64,000 nt of DNA from Pseudisothecium myosuroides (lineage: Eukaryota; Streptophyta; Bryopsida; Hypnales; Lembophyllaceae). The first letter of the stretch is position 1. The number at the start of each line of letters is the position of its first letter. The position numbers were made by a program, and so were the translations under genes. The notes under the pieces were generated by a model. The model searched no databases and was not told where the DNA came from. It worked only from the letters and a program-made list of their open reading frames with translations. Of the stretch, positions 49,601 through 60,579 are shown piece by piece. Location: assembly GCA_951799445.1 (NCBI GenBank), contig OX637287.1, positions 34,552,224 through 34,616,223 on the forward strand, in the 5' to 3' direction.

Positions 49601-50789
49601 GTCAAAACAAGAAGGAAGGCAACTAAAGCAAGAATTGACTACTCTACATCCCATATTTTGACAAGCACACAGCATGTACAGACTGTAGCAGCTGTAGCAG
49701 AAAGGAAAACCAAAGCATTGGAAGAAGCCCAAGAAAGAAAAAAAAAAAGAGAACTTACCAAGATGAGAAAGGAAGAAGAGAAGCTGCAAATGCAAGCCTC
49801 CAAGCTGAAGAGGCAAGTTGAAAAAGCTGCATCCAAGACATTCAAGGATCAATGGTCAAACAAAGCAGTGAAGGAGGTAGGGAAAAAGTTACACAAGAGC
49901 ATAAGAGAACATTCTATTGTCAATTTTCATATGGCTCCTTATTGTCGTTACCAACCTCAAGAATGCAAGTCCAATCAAAAAGTTGCAATTGAGAGATTGA
50001 AAGCTAAGCGTAGGTTACAAGCTGTTCGAACTCTTCTTCCAACTTTTCCTCCAATCCAACATCTCCCTTGGACATATGGAACTTGGAACTGGCCACAAGC
50101 AATAGGAGGACCATACCTTAAGAGGGGCACAGCTGTCCAACTTCCATGTAGTGAACAAGAAGCAAGTTGCAGCAGTTGCAACATCAACTTTCAAGTATCT
50201 AGAGCAAATGCTGCAGTTCCCCAACTCCAAGAAGTCTTCAATCATTCTGCATTGGAAAAAGGGCCTAGACAATCAAATCAATCAGGTTAGTTTATGTAAA
50301 GTAAAACAACCCATTACGGACCAACTGGGGGGTTTGCCCTCATGTCATTACTAAAATTTTCTAATTTTTTTCTCACACAAAGACAAGTGATAGAAATGGT
50401 GAGAACAATTGAAATTATATTTTTTCAATAAAGTGTGAATTTGTTATAAATTTCTGAAGTGTTCTGCCCAACGTGGCTAAAAGAGCCTGTAGACTACCCC
50501 AAAACCAACAAAAATTATATCCACAACACTCATCTAACTCACCTATTGCGGTCACAATATTTTCTATCATAGAGGGCCTGAAAAAATCACTTCCTACAAT
50601 GAATTAACACTAAAAAGCTGGAAGTTCCTATTGTGGTTACTAATTATTCCATTTTGGTTACCTAACCCATTAATTGTGTCCAGATCTGATTCACCGGAAG
50701 AAAACCATGATTCACCAAAAGAAAACCATAATGGGGTCATTCCTAGGAGTCCGTAATGGGTAAAAGGTTTGTAATGGGCTGTTTTACCT
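46622..50789 (+). mobile_element. Tc1/mariner-pogo DNA transposon
   Basis: The 16-bp termini AGGTAAAACAGCCCAT (46622-46637) and ATGGGCTGTTTTACCT (50774-50789) are perfect inverted repeats. Each is bordered by TA (46620-46621 and 50790-50791), the expected target duplication. Similarity extends inward imperfectly (CCCATGACAATC on the left, CCCATTACAAAC on the right), and a subterminal relative of the terminus lies at about 50297. The element carries one decayed transposase gene and sits at the edge of the antisense integrase relic. Confidence 0.92.
47067..50290 (+). pseudogene. Pogo/Tigger-like DDE transposase with N-terminal extension
   Basis: An acidic, Ser/Asp-rich 344-codon frame (47067-48101) is followed, after a frameshift near 48100-48128, by the rest in one frame to 50290. 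That frame has a helix-turn-helix (GSWTDKALKLAIQAIEDGHK, about 48251), a CENP-B-type second DNA-binding unit (GIPGASWLKWFKKRNPQYTL) and a DDE nuclease: Asp in IWNADESG (48722 on), Asp in MVLDGHNSHV (about 49066), and Asp in PLDVSIFKPFK after the stop. A Lys/Glu-rich coiled coil follows (about 49690-49850). Breaks are TAA 48719-48721, TAG 49169-49171 and TAA 49280-49282, each single codons in otherwise well-preserved text. Few lesions suggest recent death. The ~390-codon region before the helix-turn-helix is unusually long for pogo-type proteins. Confidence 0.88.
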
Positions 50790-52340
50790 TATATGCTATT
50801 CATCAAACCTCAGCTCATAGTACAAACTAACACCATGAGGCCAAAAAAAAAACACCTTGCACCCAATCATAATATGAAGCGATGCTATTTTTATTTTTTA
50901 TAAGTTATTTTCTAATGCAAACACAATCAATGAAAGATACCAAAGTTTGTTTTTTAAAATAAACTGAGTGACTCGTTCTCTGTGTTGCCTAACAATTAAG
51001 TTACCATGGCGTAGATTGAATGAAAGTTATGATAAGTACAACCTACAGTGGTGTGAGCTCCCAATTTGTCACTTGGGACTCGTAGATTTATTTTTTTGAA
51101 ATTTGCAATTTAAAGTTGATAAAAGCATAGAAAAATCCATAAAAAGAGTGTAGAACCGAAATAGGGTTGTGTCATACCCATTATAGTATTTGGTCTAGAT
51201 TTGTGTTTTTTACTTAGAATCCCCCAAACCTTGCCTAAAAATAGTATAGAAATAACGAAAAGGTTAGATTTGGAGGATTCGAGTCACACAGCCCCAAAAG
51301 GGCTAAATCCCACCATGAACGTGGCGATTCATGGCTAGGTCGGTCCGAGGGATCCACAGCGAGGCCACTAGGTCGGGTCCTAGAGTTAGATTTAGAATTC
51401 CCCATTAGATCGACGAATTCCCAAAATCCCGATTGTTAGCATGCAGAAGCCACTCACGCAAGACCGGGGCCGTGGAGGAATCTACAGCCCAAGGATGGTA
51501 TTCTAGGGTGAATCCCATGCCAAGAGTCCAACGGCGAAATCGGTTCGCCAAGATTCCTCCACCTGCAGAAGATTCCCGCACCGCCGCTAATTCAAGGAGA
51601 TGTCCAGTTTAAATCTCCATTGACCAATCGTGCCAGGTACGGAAACACACCCGCACGTCTTTCATGCGACTCCCTGAGAGGTTACGTGAAAAATCCCGGC
51701 ATCTTCCGACTTGCAGAAGAACCTTTTTCCAGGTGGTCAACCCTCCTAACCTCCAACGGGAATTTCATGGAAATTACCCAGGTTACAATAAAATCTCACT
51801 AAAAATTAGACTAGCTTGTTTTATGTTAATAATGCGCTCCGTGAAGTTTCACGACATTCTGATAGCAGCAAGTACCCGAACCGGCGAGATTCCTCGGGAA
51901 TTAACCACGTGGCGGGGTCCCCGCCGCGTTGACCGACATTCCGGGACCATATGATGGCGAAATGAAGTCAACCAAAAGTCCTTCCCGACTCTCTCGCACC
52001 TACCGGAGACCCTAGGCTATTCACATTTCTCAAAATAGGAGACCCCCAAGATCTAGGATTTTACCACGATTTGGTTTTTAAACTAAATTAGCCTACGATG
52101 GGTTTTTGGCCTCGGTACGGGGGGTGAAGGGATCTAGGACTAAACACGGCGATCTGGACCCAACGGCGCAATCCGTTCGGCGATTGGAGCTAATCTCCAA
52201 AAGTTAGGATGTTGGTCCAGCATAGATGGTAGAAGTAGAAATTTAGGATGTAGGATGAAAATCTTTGAGGATGAGGATGAAAATCCCCGTTGATAAGGTT
52301 ACCTTAGAACTCTAGAGGGAGGGGTGAGTCCTTGGAAACC

Positions 52341-52349
52341 TATATAAGG
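52341..52349 (+). promoter_or_regulatory. TATA box of block B
   Basis: TATATAAGG followed by CCCCATTTCTCTCTCTAG, a pyrimidine-rich start region like those of LTR promoters. Confidence 0.5.
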
Positions 52350-52769
52350 GCCCCATTTCTCTCTCTAGAACACCCTCAATTCTTGTTTTGGGTCCGTGGG
52401 TCCAAGTTATTTTGGATATTTTGGCGTTTTAAGCCAAAAACCTCTACGGTGTTTTCGGAGCACTTTTGGCTCCATTGTTGCTTATTTTCAAGCTTTGAAG
52501 GTCCTTGGGGGTCCTTCTACCTTGCTTTGTGTACTCTTTTGTGAAGTTTTTGGTACCTTGTTGTAAGTGGAGAGCCTCTCTCTCCCTCTTGTACGTGTTG
52601 TGATCTAACTTGTGAAGTTAAGGGTTTTTTTTTTATCTTGCACTAATCCTAAAGTCACCCCCCACCGTACCTTGGCGATGCCACTTTGGGGGGCCTTTAG
52701 CGTGTGAGCTTTGTGTTGCCACGTGGTCTAACTTGTGTGTTTTTTCCTCTTTGTGTTTTTTTCTTACAC

Positions 52770-53240
52770 CCTCTTCTAATATTCTCCTTGTTGAGTGGAC
52801 CCCCCTCCGGAACGGCGAAGCTTTGAACCTCCTTGTACATGTTTTGCTAAAAGTTTTCTTCCAAACCCTCTTCTAATCTTCTCCTTGTTGAGTGGACCCC
52901 CCTCCGAGACGGCGAAGCTTTGAACCTCCTTGTACATGTTTTGCTAAAGTTTCTTCCAAACCCTCTTCTAATCTTCTCCTTGTTGAGTGGACCCCCCTCC
53001 GGGACGGCGAAGCTTTGACCCTGTGTGTGTGTTTTCTTTAAAAGTTTAGTTTTCCCTCTTCTAAAGTCTCTCTCCTTGTGTGGACCCCCCTTGGAAACGG
53101 CGAAGCTTTGAACTAGTGACAAGGTAGAAGTCCTAAAGCGTGTGTTAAAAGTGTAGACGGCGGAGCTTTGAACCCCCGAGGTGTCAAGAAGTCCTAAAGT
53201 TGGTGTTAAAACCAATTTAACGGCGAAGCTTTGCACTTAC
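52770..53240 (+). repeat. Tandem repeat around ACGGCGAAGCTTTGAAC
   Basis: The motif ACGGCGAAGCTTTG or a close variant recurs at about 52812, 52909, 53004, 53097, 53157 and 53220. The first three spacings are 93-97 bp and the later ones about 60 bp. The early units also share a CCCTCTTCTAATCTTCTCCT block. Confidence 0.88.
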
Positions 53241-53417
53241 CCCGTGTTTAGTTCCAAAGTCTAGTTTCCAAGACCTTTGTGGAAACCTCCAGAGTTTAGC
53301 TTCCAAGATATGTAGATTCCTTTGCATTTGTCTAGTGTAGTGTCTTCCAAAGTTTTATTTAGTTTAGTTGTTTCCAAGGTCTTGGTAAGTTTAGTACCCC
53401 CGAAGTTTTATTCCCCC

Positions 53418-53580
53418 CTAGCCTTAGCAAAAACCCAATCTTAAATTAGCCTTAGCAAAAATCCAGTCTTAAAATAGCCTTAGCAAAAACCCAATCTTAA
53501 AATAGCCTTAGCAAAAATCCAGTCTTAAATAGCCTTAGCAAAAATCCAGTCTTAAATAGCCTTAGCAAAAAATCCAGTTT
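53418..53580 (+). repeat. ~23-30-bp tandem repeat, six units
   Basis: Units read CCTTAGCAAAAAyCCArTCT plus TTAAA or TTAAAATA, with the last copies shortened to about 23 bp. Confidence 0.88.
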
Positions 53581-54420
53581 TTTTTTGTAGAACCAGCATC
53601 CAGCCCAGCCACCATCGGGACCAGCATACAGCCCAGCACATCAGGATCAACATACAGCAGCAACATCAGAAGCCAGCGGAAAAAAAAAAACATTAATAAA
53701 AACATTAATTTAATTAATTAATTTTTTTGTTAACCAGCCAGCCGGGAGGCAGGCAAGCTCGGTGGTCTAGCACCTGAACCAGATCGGGCTCCCCCTCTTT
53801 TGAACTCAGTTTTTGGTCTTTCGGTCTTTGGTTTGTTTGGGTTCTCCCAAACTAAAACAAAACAAAAACTAAAACTAAAACTAAAAAAACTAAAACACAA
53901 CAAAGATGTTGGACTAACCTATTATTAGCTAGGGGAGGAGTAGGATTAGGGTCTAAACCAAAAAGGGAGAAGGGAGAAAAGAGCGGAGCACCACCGTACC
54001 TGCACACAAAATTGTTTCTTCTCACCACTCACACCTACACACAATGGAAGGAGATTAGGAGAGGAGGAGAAGAAGTAGGCGAAGGAAGGTGAGAGACGAT
54101 AAATAGTGACCTAGGTTTAGGATAGGTAGGCTTTAGGAAGAAATCTTGGGAATTTGTGGTGACCGTTGAGAGGAGGATTAGGATGACACAAAGGCAAAAT
54201 TGTATAAGAGGATAGTTGGCATCTTAAAACCTCCTTGAAGTTTGAGACCATAGTGTAAGACTCATAAAAGCTTAGGTGGAATAGTGCTAGTGTAGAAGAA
54301 GGAGGAAGAAAGAAAAGAAAGGAGGAAGGAAAAGAGGGAGTTTAGATCATCAAAAATTGTAATATTTTCTAAATAAGCGGTGAGCTTGGATAAAATTCAA
54401 AACAAAAATCAAAGACTACC

Positions 54421-54485
54421 ATGGAGCATGAGGACGTAAACGTGGACGTGGACGAGGTTATTTCCGACACCGGTAGTGAAGAGGT
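54421..54485 (+). CDS. Mini-exon with splice donor in block B
   Basis: ATG opens MEHEDVNVDVDEVISDTGSE and is followed directly by GAG then GTGAGT, a perfect plant 5' splice site. Block A has an ATG frame at the equivalent place (about 41377, MEDDGYFESIMLV) ending AAA then GTATGT, also a good donor. This could be the first exon of a spliced retroelement gene. The acceptor exon was not found. Confidence 0.3.
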
Positions 54486-54539
54486 GAGTTTTTGATTTAA
54501 TCTTTGATGTTTCTCCCTAATTAGCATTTATTTTCCTAA

Positions 54540-55720
54540 TCTGCCCTTAGAGCGTGATTAGCATCCGAGATTAGTGTAGATTAGAAGTTTAGATTCAAAA
54601 GTTGATAGATTAGGAAGAGAGGTTTCCGAAAACATCTTATAATTAAGATTTGACCGTAAACTGACCGCGTTAGGCTAAGTTAAGCGGTAAGGGGTAGAAC
54701 GGAGGAGTTTTAATTAAATTTGATCCACAAGGAACAATGGACGGAAATTAGGATTAGATTAGAAGGAGAATTTAGGATAAAAATTAAAGATCAATTAACA
54801 GTTAAAAACCTAGAATTAAATTAAGATTTTAATTAGGGAAGTTAAAATTCAAAAGTCGAAAGTTGGAGTTAACTTTGGGAAGTAAAAAGTAGAGTAGGAA
54901 ATAGAAGTCAAAAGTAGAATCCACCTAGGAAATAGATTGTTGAGTTAGGAATAGAGTTAAAATTAGAAGTCAAAACCCTAGAGTTAAAAGTTGGAATTAA
55001 ATTTAGGAGGGTAACATTTAGAGTTAATCCAGGATTAAAACGATAGGATTAAATTTGGAAATAGAAGTCAAAAGTCAAAAGTCAAGAGTTTAGATTAAAT
55101 TTAAAGGTTAAATTTTAGAGTCAATTGGGGAGTAAAAGGTTAGAGTCAAAAGCTAAAAGTAGAAGTTAAAACTTAGAGGTAGAAGTAAAATTTTAGAGTT
55201 AGTTGGAAGTAGAAAAAATCTAGAGTCAAAGTGAAAACGTAGAGTCAAACCTAGAGGTTAAAATTGAGAATTAATTTTAGAAGTAAAAATTTAGAGTTAA
55301 AAGTCAAACACCTAGAGTTAAATTAGGAATAAAAATCTACAGTAGAAAGTGAAAAGTTAGAGTTAACTTTAGAGGGTAAATCTTAGAGTAGTTTAGAAAT
55401 AAGAACATAGAATTAAAAGTGAAACTTAGAATTATCCTAAAAGGTTAAAACTTGGAAGTTAGAAGTTGAAGTTGATTTAGGAGTAAAAACTTAGAGTTAA
55501 AAGTTAAACCTAGAGTTAAATTCCGAGGATAAATTTCAGAGTTAAATTAGGAGTAAAAACCTAGAGTCAAAAGTCAAAACATAGAATAGAAGTTGGTAGT
55601 TAATACTTAAAGCCAAGTTAAAAGAGCAAAAGTCTAGAGTTTCATTTAGAGGTTGAAAATTAGAGTAAGGGTTGGACTTTAGAATTAGTCTTTAGAAGTA
55701 GAACTTCGAGGTGGAGTCTT
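54540..55720 (+). repeat. Purine-rich degenerate repeat tract
   Basis: About 1.2 kb with strong strand asymmetry (A and G far above C on the plus strand), built from dozens of variants of TTAGAGTTAAAAGTCAAA. No open frame. It lies in the internal region of block B. Confidence 0.7.
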
Positions 55721-56100
55721 AAAAACCCACAATAGTCTTAGAGGTTCATGGAAGGAACATAGAGGTTCCCCTTTTTACGTAGTTAGGGACGTTGGAAATG
55801 ACGCCAACTACCCAGTCCACCCTCGACATAGGATAGATAGTTAGGGAGTTAGAATTTCACCATCACTCTGAACATCGTAGTTAACTTGTGAGTTACTACA
55901 TGCATTATTAATTATTCGCTGCCATCCACGACCCTTAGGAAACGTTAGCAAAAAAGATCCATTGCTTGGAAGGCACAGTGGACCGCGCTCACAACACCCC
56001 CATATATTAAAAAAGTGGATAAAGGCATAGAACCTGGTCGGTGTTTGCTCTATTACCAAGGGTGGGTAATCTAGCGCCCATAGGGGGCTGAAATCTAAGC

Positions 56101-57786
56101 TAAACCACTGCAGTTTAACCCTAGCTGCAGCCTTTAATGTTTCCAGTGTCATAGAATGGTTACAAAATGAATTCAAAGCTTTCAATGTACATAAATATTG
56201 CGGTTGTTGTATGCTTTCAATGTACATCTCTTGAACATCGTTGTTGCTTTTGTGGGTCCTACTAAAACTGAATTGTCACCTACACTTGTCCTGATCGGAA
56301 ATCAAACAGTCTAATTTACAAGAATGGGATGGTGATCGAAAATGGTTGATCTCCTTTACCCATTCACACATTCAAGCATTCATCTGGACTAACACGGATC
56401 GGGAATACAAGCAAATTACTTTTCTTTAACGCCAAGTCAGGGTAGCTCGCAAGTAGGATTAGGTGAGCTAGCTGACAAGGTTCATCAGTAACAAGTAATT
56501 ATTTATTTTCATCAAAGATAATCAAGAAAATCACAACAAAAGAGGATCAGACCTTGAGAACAGGCTTATTTTTATCAAAGACAGTAACCAAGAAAATCAC
56601 AACAAAAAGAGGACCAGACCTCACTTGAGAACCGACAGGCTTATTTCCTGAAGGAGGCAGTGCCTTTGCATCAATTGCTGCTTAGCTCTTCCTCCTGACG
56701 ACTTCTTACCAATATGGTAGGATGTTCAAAAACTGTGCGTGTTCTTGCAATCGTTCAATAGAGGGCTGTGAAATTGACTCTTGACACTGGAGAAAAAAAC
56801 CTGTGGATTACTTTGGAGCATGATAGATTTCATTTACATTTCTTCAGAGGATAGTTTTAGAGCTACAATGGGTTCATTTTTAACTAAGTGAATAGGTGTC
56901 TACTAATTTTATTCAGAATAAAAATTAGTTATTGAACTACCTTCTTTCAAATGATAAAAAATCTGAAACAATGATGAATTCAATCATTCATTTTAGTTTT
57001 AGAAAGAAATGCATTTAGAAACTATATCTATTACTTTTGATTTGTTGCAATGCTAGTTTTTAAACAAAGCCTGATTTTTTTCAAAACTTCGCATGTATGG
57101 GTTTCCAAGGGCCTACTGGTCACAATTAGGGCCCTATGGCAGGTTGTGTTTGAAAATTCATAACTAATTCAATAATGCTTCAAAAAATATAAAACAACTT
57201 GTGTTAGATTCATCATCTATTTCCCTTTGACTGAAAAATCAGCTAAAAATATTTCCATCAAAGGACGTACATGAAAAAGGCATATTAGTTCTTAAATGAG
57301 CAGTTTCTGAGCATACTACCATACTTCAGCTCTGTTTACACGGAAATGGGGGTTTATTACAGTCAATCATATCTTCACTAGAATAATTCCTCCTAGAAAT
57401 TATTAAAAAGCAAGGTAGTGATTGAAGTACAGAATACTAGTATTGATTATCTCCAATATCCTGCCTGTCAGCTGCACGTGGAACAAACCTTAGAACCGTC
57501 CGAGTTGCAAGTGGCTACCGCTCACTAACTAATTCATGCATTGCAAAACCATTGCAAATTCAGTGCAATATTCTAATTAAAACCATTGCAGAGTTATTTA
57601 AACTTACCGTGTGTACACTGATTTGAAAAAAAACATTTCAAATACAACGCAATATTCTAATTAAAACCATTGCAAAGCCAACAAAATTTACAGGCATAAT
57701 AAAACCATGGGCATTAACTGTTGCTAAATGCTAACCCTACACTCTAATTATACACTATTACTGACATCTTTTTATATTAGATACTT
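56101..57786. other. Intergenic DNA, no gene recognised
   Basis: Moderately AT-rich, with short local duplications (for example the AGTAACCAAGAAAATCACAACAAAA-like text near 56520 and 56585). No coding domain. Confidence 0.55.
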
Positions 57787-57932
57787 TCATTTTCCTAGTC
57801 TACTAATATGTTTCGTGTACATGTATTCAAGATTTTTCTTCAAAGTGGTGCACAATTGAATCTTCTTCGAAAAAGATTGAACATTGTGGAGAATTGCATC
57901 AGTGGTGACAGAGATATTTTTAATTGACACAT
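57787..57932 (-). CDS. Possible 3' exon of the SRPBCC gene
   Basis: After an acceptor-like CACTCAAG, the frame VSIKNISVTTDAILHNVQSF continues to a stop at 57787. It has the amphipathic periodicity expected of the C-terminal helix that closes a Bet v1/SRPBCC fold, and it lies on the right strand about 1.7 kb downstream of exon 1-2. The donor that would pair with it (AGG then GTTTTT near 59530) is weak. The link is speculative. Confidence 0.2.
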
Positions 57933-58252
57933 CTTGAGTGCAAACTAAGGTATGGTTTTCTCGTTGTGGATGCCTGGATGGCCAAACACCCATAGGCAAG
58001 CACGATTTTTCGAGGTACAATACGACAGGCAACCCTTTCATAGCAAGCTCCGGCTTTTATTATAGTTATCACTCAAAGACCAACATGCAAAGGGAACATG
58101 CATGTAGTTTGGTCAAGTACTCCCTTTCCAAACCAACGCCTGCATGGATTACGAGGGGAGGTTCACAAATGCTACTCCACTCCGAAATTTTAGTTGCAGA
58201 GAACTTCCATCATCCCCTTCACGCAAGCCACACAATACACACAGCTAATAGC

Positions 58253-58438
58253 TCTGAATCGTCACTAGTCTTCGGTGAGTTCAACTATTCATGTTGAATA
58301 GTTCGTCGTGAACGATCGTTCACGCTCACCAACAAGCTACGCGACTCTGAATTGTCACTAGTCTTCGGTGAGTTCAACTATTCATGTTGAATAGTTCGGC
58401 GTAAACGATCGTTCACGCTCACCGACAAGCTACGCGAC
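58253..58438. repeat. 93-bp tandem duplication with nested palindromes
   Basis: Two units (58253-58345 and 58346-58438) differ at only a few bases. Each contains AACTATTCA-TGT-TGAATAGTT (a 9-bp stem) and GTGAACGATCGTTCAC (a 16-bp perfect palindrome; one base changed in unit 2), enclosed by GGTGAG...CTCACC. Confidence 0.92.
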
Positions 58439-58919
58439 TACTTTATTCTCTTAATTCGCCGGCACTTGCAAATCTAACATGTACTTACTAGCTTTGACCC
58501 CTCCCAACAATTAAGACCTCTAGCTGTCTACCGACAGTGAGGTGGTGGCGGCGTGATCGATATGCAGCTAGCGCCACCTTGGAAGTGATTTTCGAACTCC
58601 GCTCATCCGCTCGATCGATCCAACGAGCTCTCTCGATCGTGGCCGCACTTTGCTCTACGACTTGTAGCAGTACTTACCCGAGGAGTTGTATTTCCAGCCA
58701 GGCTTGCATCCCGATTTATATACGCCCTTGCTGCAAGCACAACACCATCGTCAGTCACATGAAGCCAATTTCACAACCATCCAATTCATTCTCATGTCAG
58801 CGAAAGTTAAAATGTCAAATGCGTTCTCATGCGCACAGCTACCATGCATCGAGATGGAGCCGCCGATAACATATCACCATTGGAAAATAGTACATGTGAA
58901 CACAAGATATGATTTGTCA

Positions 58920-59345
58920 ATGATTTTACATTATCTATGACATTACTAATTATATATGAGTGATATAATATATGATAATTGAATAACTCCATATTGTATA
59001 TTATATAATCATAAATATATAATAGTAATTGTATGTAATATAATATATCACATATTATATAATGATATATAATATATTACGTCATATATTATTACACATA
59101 TATGACGTAATAATACATCATATATTATGATATATATTATAATCAATTATATATAGACATATAATATATTATTATATGATATATTATGATATACGATATA
59201 TAGCATATGACATATCATTATGATTATATGAATGATATATAGCATATGATTATGCATATTACGATGTTATTAATATATGTATATAATTGATTATAATTAT
59301 ATCATATTATTATATTATAGTTGTTCCATATATAATGTATATATT
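58920..59345. repeat. AT dinucleotide-rich tract
   Basis: Nearly pure A/T with overlapping ATATAT, TATAATATAT and CATATTATAT units; there are many potential hairpins. It separates the SRPBCC gene from the DNA to its left. Confidence 0.9.
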
Positions 59346-59470
59346 TACAATAGTAGGCCATCGTATATTCCATTATATATTGGTTACAATAGCATCACGA
59401 GAGTCATAATATGAGGTCCTACCTGGTATGTATTTTTGGATAGTATTAACTTTTTTATCACCAAATTTTT

Positions 59471-60474
59471 CTAAAGGCTTGGTGCAAGAGATAAATTTTT
59501 GGTGCTTTTAGGCTCTTTATCGCCTAAAAAAAAACCCTGCCTTGATCTGTTTGGCTGTTTTGGCTGAGCCACGGGCTCGACTTCGTACTTCCAATACAGC
59601 ACCGACGCCTTCCCCTCGCTCGTTTCTTGAAACTGCACATTCATCACTAACGAGGTACGTTACAAACGACCGTGTAGGCTTTACCCTTGAAGGACGAAGA
59701 AGCCATACTTGCCCTCCTGTTTTTTAAAGCAGTTTCGAGGATTTCATACAGGAATTCATATTGGTTCCAAAACCATTTAAATTAACCAGTTGACACAAGC
59801 GATGCTCCACAGTCAATCTAGGGAGATAAAATGTTCATCATTTAAACTACACTTCCCATAATATGATCGATCAAAATGGTCCACAAGGTCCGAGTTAGTT
59901 TTAAGAGTTTACCACGGTGGAAATGAACGGGAATACGTTATAACTGACATCTCAATTGAACTATTACCATGCTAATCTCCCTTTCATTACCATGATGGTA
60001 AAGTCTTAAAACTCTCGTGTGTTCATTTCAAAACCATAAATCCTTGGAAACTAAATGCCGATCTTTACATTTGACTGAATGGGCGTACAATTAATGAGGA
60101 TCTGAGATGCACAGCGAAAAGTGCTGAATTGGTTTAAAAGCTTATTTCATTAATTTGTTACGTACCTCGACAGTTCCGACATAGCCTTTCATGCCGCCCA
60201 GCACGTCATTGGCGTCGATGCTGTACGACATGAGATGCTTTTCGTTGTCAATCTGAAGAATGCGCTCGTGGAGCCACATGTCAGGGTATTGCACCAAGCG
60301 CACACAACCAGGCTTCCGATTCTCGCCCTCTCGAAGCTCACAGACGTCAGACAGAGAATACCATCGCCCCCAGTTGGTCCAATCCGAGAACAAATCCCAC
60401 GCAGCCTCCACCGGACAATCTAGAACCACGTTTCGAATGCCGCCGCCTGTCCATTTGAACTTGCTTTCCGCCAT
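59471..60474 (-). CDS. SRPBCC / polyketide cyclase (lachrymatory-factor-synthase-like) protein
   Basis: Exon 1 is 60166-60474 (start MAESKFKWTGGGIRNVVLDC) and ends GAG before GTACGT. The START/Bet v1-like fold is shown by VEAAWDLFSDWTNWGRWYSL, then KPGCVRLVQYPDMWLHERIL and GYVGTVE, matching plant polyketide cyclase/LFS-like proteins that bind hydrophobic ligands. Exon 2 begins at 59632 after an ATGTGCAG acceptor and gives FQETSEGKASVLYWKYEVEP, the last strands of the sheet. It joins in phase 0. The frame then runs through low-complexity text to a TAG at 59471-59473 without the expected C-terminal helix, so either a further exon exists (see 57787-57932) or the 3' end is lost. An upstream in-frame ATG at 60579 would add 35 unlikely residues. 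Ligand and pathway are unknown. Confidence 0.75.
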
Positions 60475-60579
60475 CTCTACAATCCCAATTCTAGCCTCAA
60501 ACTGCACACAACAAACATCAACCAATTCGATCACCAGCTGAATAGCGGGCAATTCAGGATACTTGCGTATTGTATGCAA

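Larger units (their letters stand above)
51054..56100 (+). mobile_element. LTR-retrotransposon-like block B (little coding capacity)
   Basis: Second copy of the family seen at 37288-42370, offset by about 13.74 kb at several landmarks: a TGAGCTC edge with CACTTGGGACTC (51054), AAAATCTCACTAAAAATTA (51789) and TCCATTGCTTGGAAGGC (55957). It has a TATATAAGG promoter, tandem arrays, an A-rich leader, a mini-exon at 54421 and a purine-rich internal tract. No gag or pol domain is readable in any frame. Confidence 0.55.
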
